Source of the DNA: Grifola frondosa
Taxonomy: Eukaryota; Basidiomycota; Agaricomycetes; Polyporales; Grifolaceae
NCBI GenBank assembly: GCA_001683735.1
Contig: LUGG01000004.1
Span: forward strand, 992,001 to 1,056,000
Direction: 5' to 3'
DNA length: 64,000 nucleotides
Both the position numbers and the translations under genes were made by a program. Shown one piece after another: positions 49,410 to 61,169 of this stretch (positions are counted from its first letter, which is position 1; each line of letters begins with the position of its first letter). The notes beneath the pieces were generated by a model. It had not been told where the DNA came from and did not search any database. It saw nothing but the letters and a program-made list of their open reading frames with translations.

Positions 49410-50639
49410 CTACCAGCACTCACTGTAATATGCAGGATGCAGTGCAATCCAGTTCTGCCCATTTCTATCTTCCTTCCCGACGATCACAAGCTTGTGCTTC
49501 TCTGCGAGCGCAGTATACTCTTTCAGGCGTGTGACTCCCGCCCGTTCATAGATCGAGCTCAGAGATCTCTCCTGAGAGAGCAGCGAGCCCAGTTGAGAGC
49601 CAGGCACGTAGCGGATGCCAGCAGCATACTCCCGCCTCAGAATTTTGACGAGTACATGGAACCCGGGAGGTGTGGAGGGCTTCGACGGGCGAGCTGCAAC
49701 TGTCTCCCGTCGATCATAGTCATCCTTTACTCCCCACGGAGAGAAGGGAGTCTCGGGAAAAAGAAAGGCATCTACGGATGTGGCTCCACGAGGGTCATGT
49801 CCATGGCCAGCGTCCCGTTCGGGTGGGTTCTGCATCTGCGACCGGACAGTGGTGCTCCGAAGCTTCGGCGTTGGCGGTGGAGAGACCGATACCATGGATG
49901 GGTACGAGAGATGCCCTGTGGGCGAGGAGCGGCGGGAGCGGGGTGGTGTGTTTGATCTATCTCGCCCACGAGATGCACCCACATCCACGGATGGACGCAA
50001 GTCATACAAGAAATCCTGTGGCCAATTGTGAACGACTTCCGCTTGAGATTTCAAGCTCAAATGCCCCGCCTTGGGAGAAATCACGACTACCTGATATTGG
50101 CGCTGGCGTAGAATTGATAGAGCGTATGCGAAGTCGCGATCGCCGGAGATGAGTATAACAGTGGCAGACGTAGAGTTGTCCATGGCATACGCTAACATGT
50201 CCACTGTAAAAGAAACACTTCATCGTATGATGGACCGTATAGTAGTAGTAGCAGCATGCATGCATACCAATCATCATCTTGTCTGCGACATCCTTCCGCC
50301 CGTCGTGAGGACAATCTATTAAAGACACACCGCACGATACCAGCTCGGAACGGAGGGGGAGAGATTTCAAGGACGATCGCTCGGAGGACTCAAGGTATGC
50401 CTTAAATGTATTCAAGGCCCCATAGCGATGTGCGATATTGCGAAGGTTATTCACGATTGAGGTGGCCGACTCAGCAGCAGGAAGAGCACAATTCTCTATG
50501 AAGGGTTGGTCCCAAAAGCGACCGAAGGCAGTCGTTGAAAAGATGAGGTCAACCACATAAAGTGAGGTTTCGACTTTACATGCGAGGGGAACGTACCATA
50601 GTCCCAGAAGATGGCGACCTTAGACTTCACCTCAGGCAT
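49410..50639 (-). CDS. NYN (PIN-like) domain protein with C-terminal winged-helix-like domain, copy 2
   Basis: Paralogue of the NYN gene at 32883-35312, on the opposite strand. First exon MPEVKSKVAIFWDY, then ENCALPAAESATSIVNNLRN, AHRYGALNTFKAYLE, SCGVSLIDCPHDGRKDVADK and MMI. A second intron at the same place as in copy 1 leads to VDMLAYAMDNSTSATVILIS, SGDRDFAYALSILRQRQYQ and a shorter Ser/Pro linker. A folded C-terminus (GFHVLVKILRREYAAGIRYV, LSSIYERAGVTRLKEYTALA) ends near YYSECW. The acidic positions of the NYN fold (FWDYEN, HDGRKDVADK, SGDRDF) are kept. The frame looks intact. Function is inferred from the family. Confidence 0.75.
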
Positions 50640-51453
50640 GGTCGACTATTGCTCACTAGATGATGGAGCAATAGAGAGAAACTATAGATGGCCCGCCACA
50701 ATATTTACGTTTGCAAGAGGCTTAAGCGCCGTGCATTACGTTGGCGCCTCGCCTTCCTTGTTTGGAAGTCGGAACTACTTATACAGTATACCTGGTCAGA
50801 AATTCGCCGGTGCTCTTCGTGGAGATCAAACATCCTACACATATGGGTTACCACCCCTCGACAAGGGCTGTTGCGGATATGAGAACTGCGTTCAGAGAGT
50901 TTTTCGACATATGCCGTATCCCTCAAGAATATTATGGTGCCAGGCATGCTATGAAAGAATGGAATGTACATGACCATACGTATGGACATTGTGTATGTCG
51001 CTATAAGATGGGGATGGATAATTGAAATATCGAACATACCATCGCATGAGCCGGCAGTTTACCCATTTCATAGGGAGAAAAAAAAAAGTCTAGTGTTGCC
51101 TTCGATGATCCCAGCTCTTTTGCAAAATCATGTATAGGTCTAGGGACTAGCATCCCCATCGCCGTTCGCACACTCTTGCAAGGGAAACAATATCAATTGC
51201 GCCAGAATATACAATAGCAGCCACGCGAACGTCACTTTGCGTTCAAGACTCGAGACCCTCTTCAAGGACACGCGTGCAAACGGCAGCACGGGCGAGGTTC
51301 GCAAGTACCGTGCGGCTCGCAAGCCAGTCGCCTTTGCGCGCAGAGTGCCACTACTGTGGTACGGTTCCGCTAGTGTCACTGTCGCGCTGAACGCTTCATC
51401 ATCCAAACGTAGTGCCGTCTTAAAGTTATTATTTTTTTCGCAAGACATCGCCA
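50640..51453. other. Divergent intergenic region
   Basis: About 810 bp between NYN copy 2 and the decayed dehydrogenase. A minus-strand frame (51140-51454) has one hydrophobic stretch (FAWLLLYILAQLILFPL) but no known motif and no visible upstream exons, so it is not called. An A10 run lies at about 51080. Confidence 0.4.
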
Positions 51454-52505
51454 ATGAAGAGCAGCGGCCCCCCCGACGCTCTTCTCACACGAGTTCTCCC
51501 TCACCTCCGGCGGCGATCGGGAACTGGGGCTCGAGATGACGATGGCGCTCCAGGAGACCGGCGCCCGCGAAGTCTACTACGTGGACTTTCCGAAGCAGCC
51601 TAGAGAAGACGTGATGCGAATGGAAGGCGAGACCGGCGGAGGAGGCTGGAGTACGTGCGTGCGGACGTGCGAGACAAAGTCTGTTGCTGCGCGTTGTCCT
51701 TACGCGTCGGCCTACTTGTCCGCGGATAGGAGATGTAGAAATTGGGATTTCAGAAAAACTGGGACGCGTGTGCCGCTGCTGCGGGCGTCTTGAAGCGTCA
51801 TACGGACTGCTTGTAGTACCCGGCGAAGCAGTTTCAGGAGGTACGTGTCCGATCTGCGGCGCGCTGACTTGGCGTTACATATTGCGGCCGTCAATGAACG
51901 GTGCGTTGATCACTGCGCAGGCTGCGGCAAACAAATGGCATGGTTCAGGAACGGAGGGAACATCATCGTGATTGCGAGCCTGAGCGGAAATATCACAAAC
52001 AAGGTATACCCATTGGTGCTCCAGGCTCGAGCATCCGTGGCGCTTATTTGAATTGCGGCAATGTCATACGCCTCGTCAAAATCTGCAGTTCCGTAGATGG
52101 CGCGCAGCATGGCCTGCGAGCTGTTCACTAGACGGATCAGAGTAAACACGCTCAACCCGGGGCACGCCCACACCAGGTGCCACCGTGTATACTCCACATT
52201 CCGGTATCAGCTGGCGGCTCCTGCTGCTCCTCTGAAATCTTTTCGGAAAATTAAACTTTGCACATTGCGCCTGCATCATAACGCACCTGGTGCATGATGG
52301 AGACGTTGCGGGTTCTTATGATGTGTCCGCACATCATCGGTGGGCACCTAGCTGTCCGTGATAACACGATCGCAGCACAACCTCACTTGTCGGATAAATG
52401 GGCCAGCCTGAACCTCTGGGATGCATTCACAAGCCAGATGAATTGAGAGGCGTCGTTATATGGCTGGCGAGTAATGCGAGTTCTGTTCAGGCAACAGATG
52501 AGTAG
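51454..52505 (+). pseudogene. Decayed short-chain dehydrogenase/reductase (SDR) gene
   Basis: Fragments of a fungal NADP-dependent SDR (sorbitol/mannitol-dehydrogenase-like) are readable in order but not in one frame. They are MKSSGPPDALLT, ELGLEMTMALQETGAREVYY and VDFPKQP; a degraded VRADVRDK region; AAAAGVLKRHTDCL followed by TAG; and NIIVIASLSGNITNK. Next come SYASSKSAV (the YxxxK site), then TAG where CAG would be expected, MARSMACEL, IRVNTLNPGHAHTR and HKPDELRGVVIWLASNASS. In-frame stops at 51814-51816 and 52094-52096 interrupt conserved blocks, and the glycine motif near the start is eroded (SGGDRELG). Several 1-2-nt indels add to this. The two nonsense changes point to real inactivation, unlike the other genes here. 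Confidence 0.7.
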
Positions 52506-53618
52506 GCGCCCGTTTCACCCAATGGAGATGCTAATCAAGCATCCTCACGTATAAGTGATGGACATCATGCATGGTGGCGATGTTCTTATTTTATCAACCT
52601 TCAAGCGTCTGGGAAACTTTCGATTAGAATTCTGATTTGGGGGATGTTTTTACTGGACAGCAGTGATGTATCAGATCAGATAGGAGACAGAATTGACGGG
52701 AACAAATTGGTGAAGTGACCAACGGTTATTCTGATATGACACATGACAGTTCGTCTGCAACGCACGTTCACAAAGGGCGAGAAATTACGACATCCACATT
52801 CGGCCAACGACCTCGACCGCCATACGACGTGTGGAATACAGACTTACGACATTATACTTCACAAAATGCAGGCCACGCTGGTACCGAAGGGTGAGAGCAT
52901 CGGGAGATAGAGGGCGATATGTTGGATAGTGAGAGTGAAGGACTATGTTTTAGGTGGCGTCAACCGTTTGCTGCGGTGGGCCGGTCTCCGACAAGGCCCC
53001 GAATAGTGCGCCTGAACACTGTCACGACATAAAGGACGGCAAATATGGCATGGACGTGGACAGGCATGTGGATGATAATGATCTCGCAGGCTCACAGCAA
53101 GCATATGGCGGTGAGCATCGGGCGGAGTACGAGTAGATTGTCCCTGGTACGCCAGACTTTGGGAAAACCGCGTCACATCAGAGATATGCCACGACATGCC
53201 CGCGAAAAATAGAGCGAACGACGTCTACAAGGTCTTTCACGACGTGCAGATCGCAAAGGTGATGGTGGGATGAAGAGGCGGGCTTTGGCGGGGTTGCTGG
53301 CAGATGGAGGCGCAGCTGTTGTGGCAAAGACCGCAGCGCTACTACGGTGGTGACTGATGTGACGTATTGTGACTCTCTGTGACTCACAGGCAAAAGTATC
53401 ACGTGTTTGTCACGTTGTGACTTTTCGATCTAGATCTAAATGCGCAGCCTGTACTGCGGAGTGCGCAGAATGTCGAACCTTGCAATTGGCTGCAGCGGAT
53501 CCGCTCTTGGCCATCCTCACTCACTGCGCATCGCAGCATCCCTCTCAACCCTTCTCCTCCGAGCTCTTCTCTCCTTCCCACCACCTTCGCCATACTATCC
53601 GACGTTCGACCGTTCTGC
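52506..53618. other. Intergenic region upstream of SMG6
   Basis: About 1.1 kb. No coding signal. The segment 53359-53421 holds a cluster of GTGAC/GTCAC motifs and a CACGTG box; the last 150 bp are C/T-rich. Confidence 0.5.
53359..53421. promoter_or_regulatory. Phased GTGAC cluster with CACGTG, SMG6 promoter
   Basis: GTGAC occurs at 53359, 53369 and 53379, exactly 10 bp apart; the first is part of TGACGT. CACGTG follows at 53400-53405, and GTCAC (53409) and GTGAC (53417) form an inverted pair. The cluster is about 200-260 bp upstream of the SMG6 start. bZIP/CREB or bHLH binding is a guess from the motifs. Confidence 0.5.
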
Positions 53619-56600
53619 ATGACCTCGCCGTCGATACTCGATCCAGCGAGGATCCAGGAATCCCCCACTAGGCTGGCCGTATCTTCTAGAAAGGGGAAAG
53701 AGCGCGAGCCCGCACAGTCTACTGACATTGCGGAGCGAATCTTCGCTATACAGCGCAAACAGGCCGCGTGCGTCTGTTTTTTCTTTCCGTCAGCTATACA
53801 GGGCACCTTAACTTTAATTCTAGTGCTACTCGAGGACGAGAAAAACCTGAGCGAGTATCTCAGCCGTCCTCGTCAACATCTCGAACCATGCCTCCTCACC
53901 AACATTCTCCTCGAAAACTCCATACCCCACCTACCGTCAACTCCAATATCCTCGTCTCCCAAACAGCCCCGGCGCACATGGAGGCAGACCCAGACGAATT
54001 CTCTCGCCTCAAGATATCCGCCACATCGCCCCGCGGTTCCCATACGAAGCCTCAGACTGTAGGCACGAGTGGTCTCGGTAAGCTGTATAACCCCAATACG
54101 GACTCTGCGCGGAGGCCCGTCATCACAGCTGAGCCGGACAACATATCGGACGCAACGTCCAGTTCGTACGCTCCTCGCGGTCCTTCATCACATCCCCGAC
54201 CAGCGGCATATATGGGGCGCGGAAGTAGCGAGCAACATAGGCAGTTATTTGATCACAGGAAAGACGACCCCGTTCGATTTTCAGTTCTTACACGTTCACC
54301 TGTCGCGTCCGGTTCGCCCCTGAACAGTAGTCAGAATGGAGGTCGACCGACACCCACTCCCAAGTCCTCCGGAGACTGGGTTTCTGCGTCCTCTACATCC
54401 TCCGCCTCGTACGCGCAGTCAACCATTTCCTCAAATTTCACCCTTTCCTCTACCTCCACCGATGCGTCCTCTGCCTCGTCAGCATTGTTCGATTCGTCAA
54501 ATCCCACTGGTCGCACGTCAGAAGATAGTGCAACGGGGACGAATGCATTCTCGATGCAGCTGAAGAAGCTCTACCGAGCGATCAGTGCACTGGAGAACAA
54601 AATTTTGGGTGAGGATCGAGATCGGGAGAGAGATGAGGATGGTGAACGAGACGGACAACAGAGGGTCAGGGTACTTTTTAAAGGACCGCCTAGTGCGACG
54701 GGCTTGAGGACGACGGAGGTCAAGGGTGGGGATGAAGAGGCAGAGAAGGAGAGGTGGCAGCGCCTTATCAAAGATCACGAAGAGTGCGCCTACTTCTTTT
54801 GGCGCATCACTGAATTTGTCTCAGCTGATCTTCTACATCATATCTAGGCTTGCTGAAAAGATGCGCAACCTTCTCGAGCTCACTCTTGCTCCCTCCGTCC
54901 CTGCATCCCTTCGTAACATTCCTACAAAGTACAACCTCATCCCTCGCTTGTGGTTGCATGCATTCCAGCGTCTCCTCGAGTCTCTCAGACGCGCGGCCAT
55001 GCCGCCAAATTCGTCGGAGCTTGCCCTTGAACACCTTCAGGTAATGTCCTCTGTGGTCTTCAATCTACGTCACAATTCTAATCGGTCACGTGCATACGCA
55101 GCATTTCGTGACCTATGCGTACATCTTCTATGGTGCACTGCTGAACATCCGGATTTTGCGTCATTTCGCAGTGGATGGCTGGAAGCTCTTGGCGACTTGT
55201 CACGATACTTCTTGGTCGTCAGCATGATGGCTGATCAGAAGCATGCGTCTAACAGCACGCTAACCATATCCGCCATCGCACGGAATAACCAATTTCTCAC
55301 CCCCACAACACCCCGGCCTTCTACTCCGAGAGACACCTCTATCATGACGGACGCTCAGCCTTCAAATCAGGTTTCGCCGACACCCGCTGCGCGCATCGAC
55401 GACTCTCCGCCTTCCTCGCATATGGAGGCCGAGAACATGAATGTTAATGTGGCTAGCGTCGGAGTCGCGGCTGCACGCGCGATGGAGTTGGAATCAGATA
55501 AAGACCACTGGCGGCGGATTTCGAAAGAGTGGTTCTCTCGCGCGCTGGCAGTCGTGCCGAATACGGGCAAGTTGCACCACCATCTCGGGGTGTTGATCAG
55601 GGATAGGGATATGCGTGAGGAGGATATGCGTGGCGTGTATCATTTCGTTAAAAGGTGCGTGGTTCCATGATATTGAGCAAGGACAGCGATTCACAAAATG
55701 TGTTTAGTATGATCATGCTGCATCCGTTCTCGATGTCAAGGGAGGCTGTCCTTCCGATGTGGTCCCCCGGCACAGACGCGTCGTCAGGCTCTTGATGCTC
55801 AATTGAGCGAGCTTTTCCTACTGATGCATGGGATGCTCTTCACGAACATCCAACTTGACGATTTCAAAGGCGTTCTGGAGCGTTTCCAGGAGAAGCTTCA
55901 AATCGAAGGTTCGTCTTCGTTGCTTTTGTTACTTATCTGGGAATTTTGGCGACTGTTGTAAGCCTCGAATCTGGGGCTAGTCCTCATAGCTACCGTTGTT
56001 GATAGCTCTGAATACTAGTCCCACTGTGGTAAAGCTTACAACGCTTGCCAGAATTTGTGAATGATATAGGACACGGATCTGACCATCATCGTGATCCTCA
56101 GGTGGCGGCGTTGTGGAAGAGCGCGAGTGGATCATGATGGCCGTTACGAACATTGCCTCTGTGCTAGAGTACGGTCGACCCACTGCGTTGCTTCGTCGTG
56201 TCGCGAATATTGGTGGGCCCAACAGCAATACTGTCCCGCTGAGCGGCGCCATGGCAGGAAAAGTCAAGTTGATGATGGCCAAGCGACTGGATGACGACAA
56301 GAAAATGGATGTCGATGAAGAGGAGGAAGACGGAGAGGCTACCAACGTTGGCCCTGCATCTCCCGTCATTCCCGAAGCACCTGTTCCCTCCCCGAACACC
56401 CTGCAGCTACCGGCATCTCTGCAGCTGGCTATGCAGCTCACCTTCTCCATGCTTTCTCTTACGTTCCAGCATCCCCGCCGCCGCCTCTCGCAGATTGCGC
56501 GCCCGACAATGATCCCCTACATCACAGTCCTCCTCACTTTCCTTGCCACGGTTGTTAAAGACCGCCATGCCCTTACCGTCCTGGAGCGATCAACCCCTGG

Positions 56601-58022
56601 TTGGAGCTCGCGGCGTTCCTCAACAGCATTCCCCGAAAGATCCTTCTGCGTGAGCTCAAAAAAGCTCACGCAGAGGGGGAAATGCTGTTGACAAGCGGTT
56701 GCGTGCCCTTACCAGAGGATTGGTGTCTCCGGGGCCTGGGATGGACTGGGAAGCGGGTGTTCGAAAGGGGGTTCTGGCAAAAGGGCGCGGGCGCAGGGGC
56801 TGTAGGGGAGGAGCGCAACATCGAGGTCGAGGTGCTGGACAGGGTGGAAGAGCGTAATCAGGTGGTGGACGGCGTTATCGAGGATGAGGACAACAGCATC
56901 CAGGCTGAGTCCAGCCACGAGGCCGGCGAAATCGAGCGGTGGGTGCGGGTAGCACGAGCAGGGCTGAAGATCGTCAAGTACGTCGATGGGTTCGTCTACG
57001 TGCCAGCTACCACTTTGGATGCCAGGGGAGAGTTCAAAGTCGACGGTGTGCTCGCACAGAAGGTCGAGCGCTGGAAGGAGGAAGAACGACGGGAGCGGGA
57101 GGAAGACGAACGACGACACATGCGCACTGGCTGGGATGACGACTCGATGGATGTTGATGACGACGAAGGCGTTAACGCAGACGACGAGTCGAGTGAGGAT
57201 TCTGAAGATGACGAAGAGGACTCGGCTGAGATAAGGGCGCTGAAGGTTTGTGATTCCGCTCCCGAACCTAATGGCCTGGCGCTGACTCAAATTTATATAG
57301 GCTCGGCGCCGTTATTTGCGGTCTTTGTTGCAATCATCCTCCAGAACATTCGCGTCGCCATCGGCGCCACGCCGTTCGCGAGGACCTGCTGCCCGAAAAG
57401 CAGCAGGTCCTCGGCGATCGGTGCATGTGGTGCCAGGATACACTGTCCTGGTTGTCGACACGAATATTCTGCTTTCCTCATTGTCCACGTTCGCATCGCT
57501 TGTTGAGAGCCATCGGTGGACGGTCGTAGTACCGTTGCCCGTCATCATGGAATTGGACGGCCTCGCAAAGAGCGCGTCCCCTCTTGGCGAAGCAGCTGCC
57601 AATGCCGTCAACTTCATTACCTCCCACATCCACTCGCATTCTACGTCGCTCAAGGTGTTGACCTCGAGAGGCAACTACCTCTCCAGTCTCAGCATCCGCA
57701 CGGAGCTGGTCGACTTTGCAGACGATGAAGCGTCTTGGGAACGTAACATGGATGACCTTATCCTCCGCGCAACTATCTGGCAGGACGAGCATTGGGTTGA
57801 TCGGTCTGCATTGCTGAAGAGCGACGACTCGATCCGCGACACCACAAGCGCTGCAAAGGTCGTTCTGCTTAGCTTCGATCGGATGTGTGAGTATCTGCCG
57901 TCATCCTCACAGTTCATGGTTACTTATCTGACGATATCGCAGTGCGCCTTAAGGCACGCTCTCGGCAACTTAGCGCTGCGAATGAGCAAGATCTGGCCTC
58001 TATCTTTGCTGCTGGCACATAG
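53619..58022 (+). CDS. SMG6/EST1-family nonsense-mediated decay endonuclease
   Basis: Telomerase-associated/NMD factor with EST1 and PIN domains. A disordered Ser-rich N-terminus (from MTSPSILDPARIQESP) precedes FSMQLKKLYRAISALENKIL. The TPR/EST1 part has ELAEKMRNLLELTLAPSVPA, SGWLEALGDLSRY, WFSRALAVVPNTGKLHHHLG, LHPFSMSREAVLP, FTNIQLDDFKGVLERF and EREWIMMAVTNIASVLEYGR. An acidic linker follows. The C-terminal PIN domain keeps all three catalytic Asp: VVDTNILL, NMDDLILRA and LSFDRM spliced to LRLKARSRQL, ending SIFAAGT. Single-base indels break the frame near 55143, 55764-55768 and 56586. Length is about 1,200 residues. Two strong hairpins lie in the coding sequence (56645-56674 and 57379-57413). 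Confidence 0.9.
56645..56674. repeat. Perfect 12-bp hairpin in SMG6 coding sequence
   Basis: TCTGCGTGAGCT (56645-56656) and AGCTCACGCAGA (56663-56674) are exact reverse complements around a 6-nt loop (CAAAAA). The segment codes for LRELKKAHAEG, a region of ordinary codon use otherwise. Confidence 0.9.
57379..57413. repeat. Perfect 14-bp hairpin in SMG6 coding sequence
   Basis: CGAGGACCTGCTGC (57379-57392) pairs exactly with GCAGCAGGTCCTCG (57400-57413) around a 7-nt loop. It codes for the Arg/Ala-rich stretch just before the PIN domain. Confidence 0.9.
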
Positions 58023-60788
58023 ACCTTGTTGTGGATGCGGTTCTATTATGACTGGCAGTCGATGCCGTGTTATTCCATATCGATGATGAAATGGGGTGTT
58101 GTATTCCGGGTGTCCCCTCCCCGGACTGTCGCTTCATTTACCGCCGAGCGCTGGCGGACTCACTCACGGCCCTCCGTGACATCGGTCGTTCACTTCACGC
58201 TGCGTAGGATGGAACACTCGCTCCAGGGAGCGTGGGGTTCTGTTTTCTGGAGCGAGGTCTAGGACTATTCTATTGCGTTTGTCCCCCCCCTCATTACCTT
58301 ATTTATTCTCATCCAGAACTCCACATTTGCGCATACCCACCTATCTGTCAGCAATACCATGTTCCCTACTTGTACTAGCATCTGTATCGTTTTTTAATCA
58401 TTATCAACATTTCATTGAATTGGATGGCGTCAGCCAGAAATAAGTATGACCGAGGAGGAATCCGCTGGTTTGGCGCTTATATATAGTTTACACCATGTTG
58501 CCGAGTCTTAAAATAACATCACGAGGATATGCACACATTATCTGTCTTTATACAGCACCTTTGATTGCAGTCAACTTTCTGCGGGCCACCTCTCCTCATC
58601 ATTGGTACGCATGATGACTTTGGGGACCTGCTGTATGAATTTGAGCCCACTGCGTCAATATTAGTCTTCGACATCACCGAAGTACGTTGTGAATCGGATC
58701 GGTCATGTCAGACAAAGATATGCCAAGTACATTTGGTTTTGGTTATACTCTTTACCCCATAATTGATTCTCTATCTCAGATGCACCAGAAGCTGCGCTGA
58801 TCCTGAAATCGTACGCCAAGTTCAGGACGGTTGGGCTTTCGGTGATTTTTTTGGTGTTTCTCTCACATCTATTGACATACGGCACCGCGTGAAGGATGTA
58901 GTGCCGCGGTCCTGCCAGTGACGGTTCGCACCACGGAGAATCATACACACTCGCTGGTGCAATCGTTCCGCCGAAGATCACCTATAGAAGAACGATGCTT
59001 CTTCTGCTCTGTGCTGCTCTCAGCTTATCAGTGAGGTATGTGTCTCGCAACCAATGACTTGCCAACAAAGCTCAAATCATTCAGTGTATCTAGTATATTC
59101 ATGCGTCATATATTTCGTGAGCTCATATATGTGTTGCAGGTTCCTATTCTTTCACATTCAGCCTAGTATGTTGTTTGTATGAGTGTTTGAATTGGCCTGA
59201 AAACAAGCGCTATTTGGTACATAAGTTTCGCGCTTCGCGCGTTCAGTAAGTGTGATGAGACCTAGTGCCGCATGTCCTTATCAATATCTGAACCTGTTTC
59301 AATTGCATGTTCACAGGCTGGCTTCCTATCCCTGAAGACATTTCAGTCATCCAGTTTCACTCAGCGCAATCTCTTCCCGAACGCCTTAACTTTGATTCGC
59401 CGCTTAGAGATCCGAGTTCCTGACAGAAATCTCATAACCCACATCGATGTACCGAACCCCTAGTGCGGCGCTGGAAGCACCTTTCGCATCACGTCTCTGC
59501 CGGCACGGCGCTCAGCGGGCGGGCTGCCTCGGTGAGTACGTGTGGCACATGGCGTTATGCTCACTCACGCTGGCGCTGGATAGGAGGGCAGTACCTGGAA
59601 AGTTGCGATGAAGCCTGTGTCAAACTCGCCTATCCTGTAGCGGCGAAGTCACCAATTGCGGCTGTTGTAGAGTCGAGATGATCGTTGCGTGTCGACGTTG
59701 TCACCTCGCTCTAACTTCTGTTGGATGTCTCGGGGATTATGGGGAACGTACTGTTGCTTCTGGTCTTTTGCGAGAGGTTGGTGTGATGTTGATCGGTGTT
59801 ATCTCAATGCTGACGGCAGCGTTGAACAGGCCTGGGCATGCTAGGATCCAGGTGATGTGCAGGGCCTGACAGCTTCCAGAAAATGTCGGTAAGGTGTGAT
59901 AATTCTGCTGTAACTTGGTACTGTGGCTGAATGCTTGGCTACAAGTGGGTGATGCACGCGATAAACAAATAGCAGAGCAACAACTTCGTAAATTGGGTAC
60001 AAGATGCCAACATATCATCCGCAACTCTGGGTGCTGGCTGCTGTTTTGAAATTATATCATGATAGTGCGTGGTACGTTGCTGTTTTATATGAAATGCGCA
60101 TTCGTGAAATTTCCACTCAATGACTGCCACCTTACGCGGACACTTTCTGCCACCGATTCATGAAACAAATGATTGAGTCATCTACATCATTGCCGCGAGG
60201 TCTTCCAGTCGCATATGATGTCGTATTGAATGTTCGGTAGCATGTGACACGCACGCATCACCATTGCAGGCATTTTGAGGCGCGGGTTACTGACTTCCAA
60301 TACAGGTAAATTTTCGGTGTCAACACCGTGCGTGCACTTCACTCGCAATCGGTTCGAAAAATCGAGGTTGTCTAGATTGTCAGGACCAAGACAGCACTAC
60401 GGCCGTAGAGCTGCTAACGAGAAATTTCCGTGAGTACCCGGTCAATGTTCGGTGCATGGCGAAGGAATCTGATCCCGAGGACGCTCGGAGAAGAACCGGT
60501 TTGATCCCCCATGATGTTATCGGTGACCGAGAAAACTATTCCGAGCGTATCGGAAGCTCAGCGGGAGCATTCAGAGAGACTGTTTACGGGAGTGGGAACA
60601 AGGAAGAAACTCTGAAATGAAGGGCAAACCGCTGGAATAGAACTCGCATTGATGCGAATAACCGCCGGCGCTCTGGCTCGCCGATCGGTCTGCCTGCCCC
60701 GCACCGCATATAGAATCCATGTTCGTGGATAGCGCTTCTACGCCTTCATAGCTCAGCTTTGACTGGCGCGTGCACGTCTCTATAAAGC
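58023..60788. other. Gene-poor region of about 2.8 kb after SMG6
   Basis: Contains the SMG6 3' end, an inverted repeat at 58217-58256 and a C8 run near 58280. Open frames (58565-58762, 59272-59463, 59463-59681, 59678-59869) are under 75 codons and match nothing known. No repeat family or mobile element was recognised. Confidence 0.45.
58217..58256. repeat. 10-bp inverted repeat downstream of SMG6
   Basis: CTCGCTCCAG (58217-58226) and CTGGAGCGAG (58247-58256) are exact reverse complements with a 20-nt loop, about 200 bp after the SMG6 stop, probably within the 3' UTR. Confidence 0.75.
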
Positions 60789-61169
60789 ATGGCGGATCGC
60801 ACCTTTTCAGCGGCATTCTCAGATTTTCGAGGATCCACTCCACTGCCGTCCCTTCTATCGGCCTGTATTCCTATTACCCATCCCAGAATTACGACGATGC
60901 GATCACAAGTGAAGTTGTACGAACACCCGGAGTTCAAGATGGAGGAAGCAGACCTGTCGCTGCTATCTACTATTTGCTTCGTCCTCTCCCTTGCGCTCGT
61001 CGGGGCACTTTTCATCGCCGCGTTTTCATGTGTATTACTCTGGGATGACTGTATATCATGTAAGTCTCTCATTGCAGCGAAATACTCTGAGGCTGACTCT
61101 GTACTAGCGTTTGCCACATACGGCTCGCGACCACATCTTCTCACTGTACAACAGGTCCTCAGAGGCTGA
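60789..61169 (+). CDS. Possible small membrane protein, unknown
   Basis: An ATG open frame of 126 codons with one strongly hydrophobic segment (ADLSLLSTICFVLSLALVGA, LFIAAFSCVLLW). No family is recognised and the overlapping minus-strand frame is as long. TATAAAG stands directly before the ATG, which is too close for this to be its own core promoter. It may be a chance frame or an exon of a larger gene. Confidence 0.2.
   Translation: MADRTFSAAFSDFRGSTPLPSLLSACIPITHPRITTMRSQVKLYEHPEFKMEEADLSLLSTICFVLSLALVGALFIAAFSCVLLWDDCISCKSLIAAKYSEADSVLAFATYGSRPHLLTVQQVLRG

Noticed and set aside
51140..51454. Minus-strand open frame with one hydrophobic segment
   Set aside because: No family resemblance; the upstream sequence is the decayed SDR gene on the other strand and offers no joining exon.
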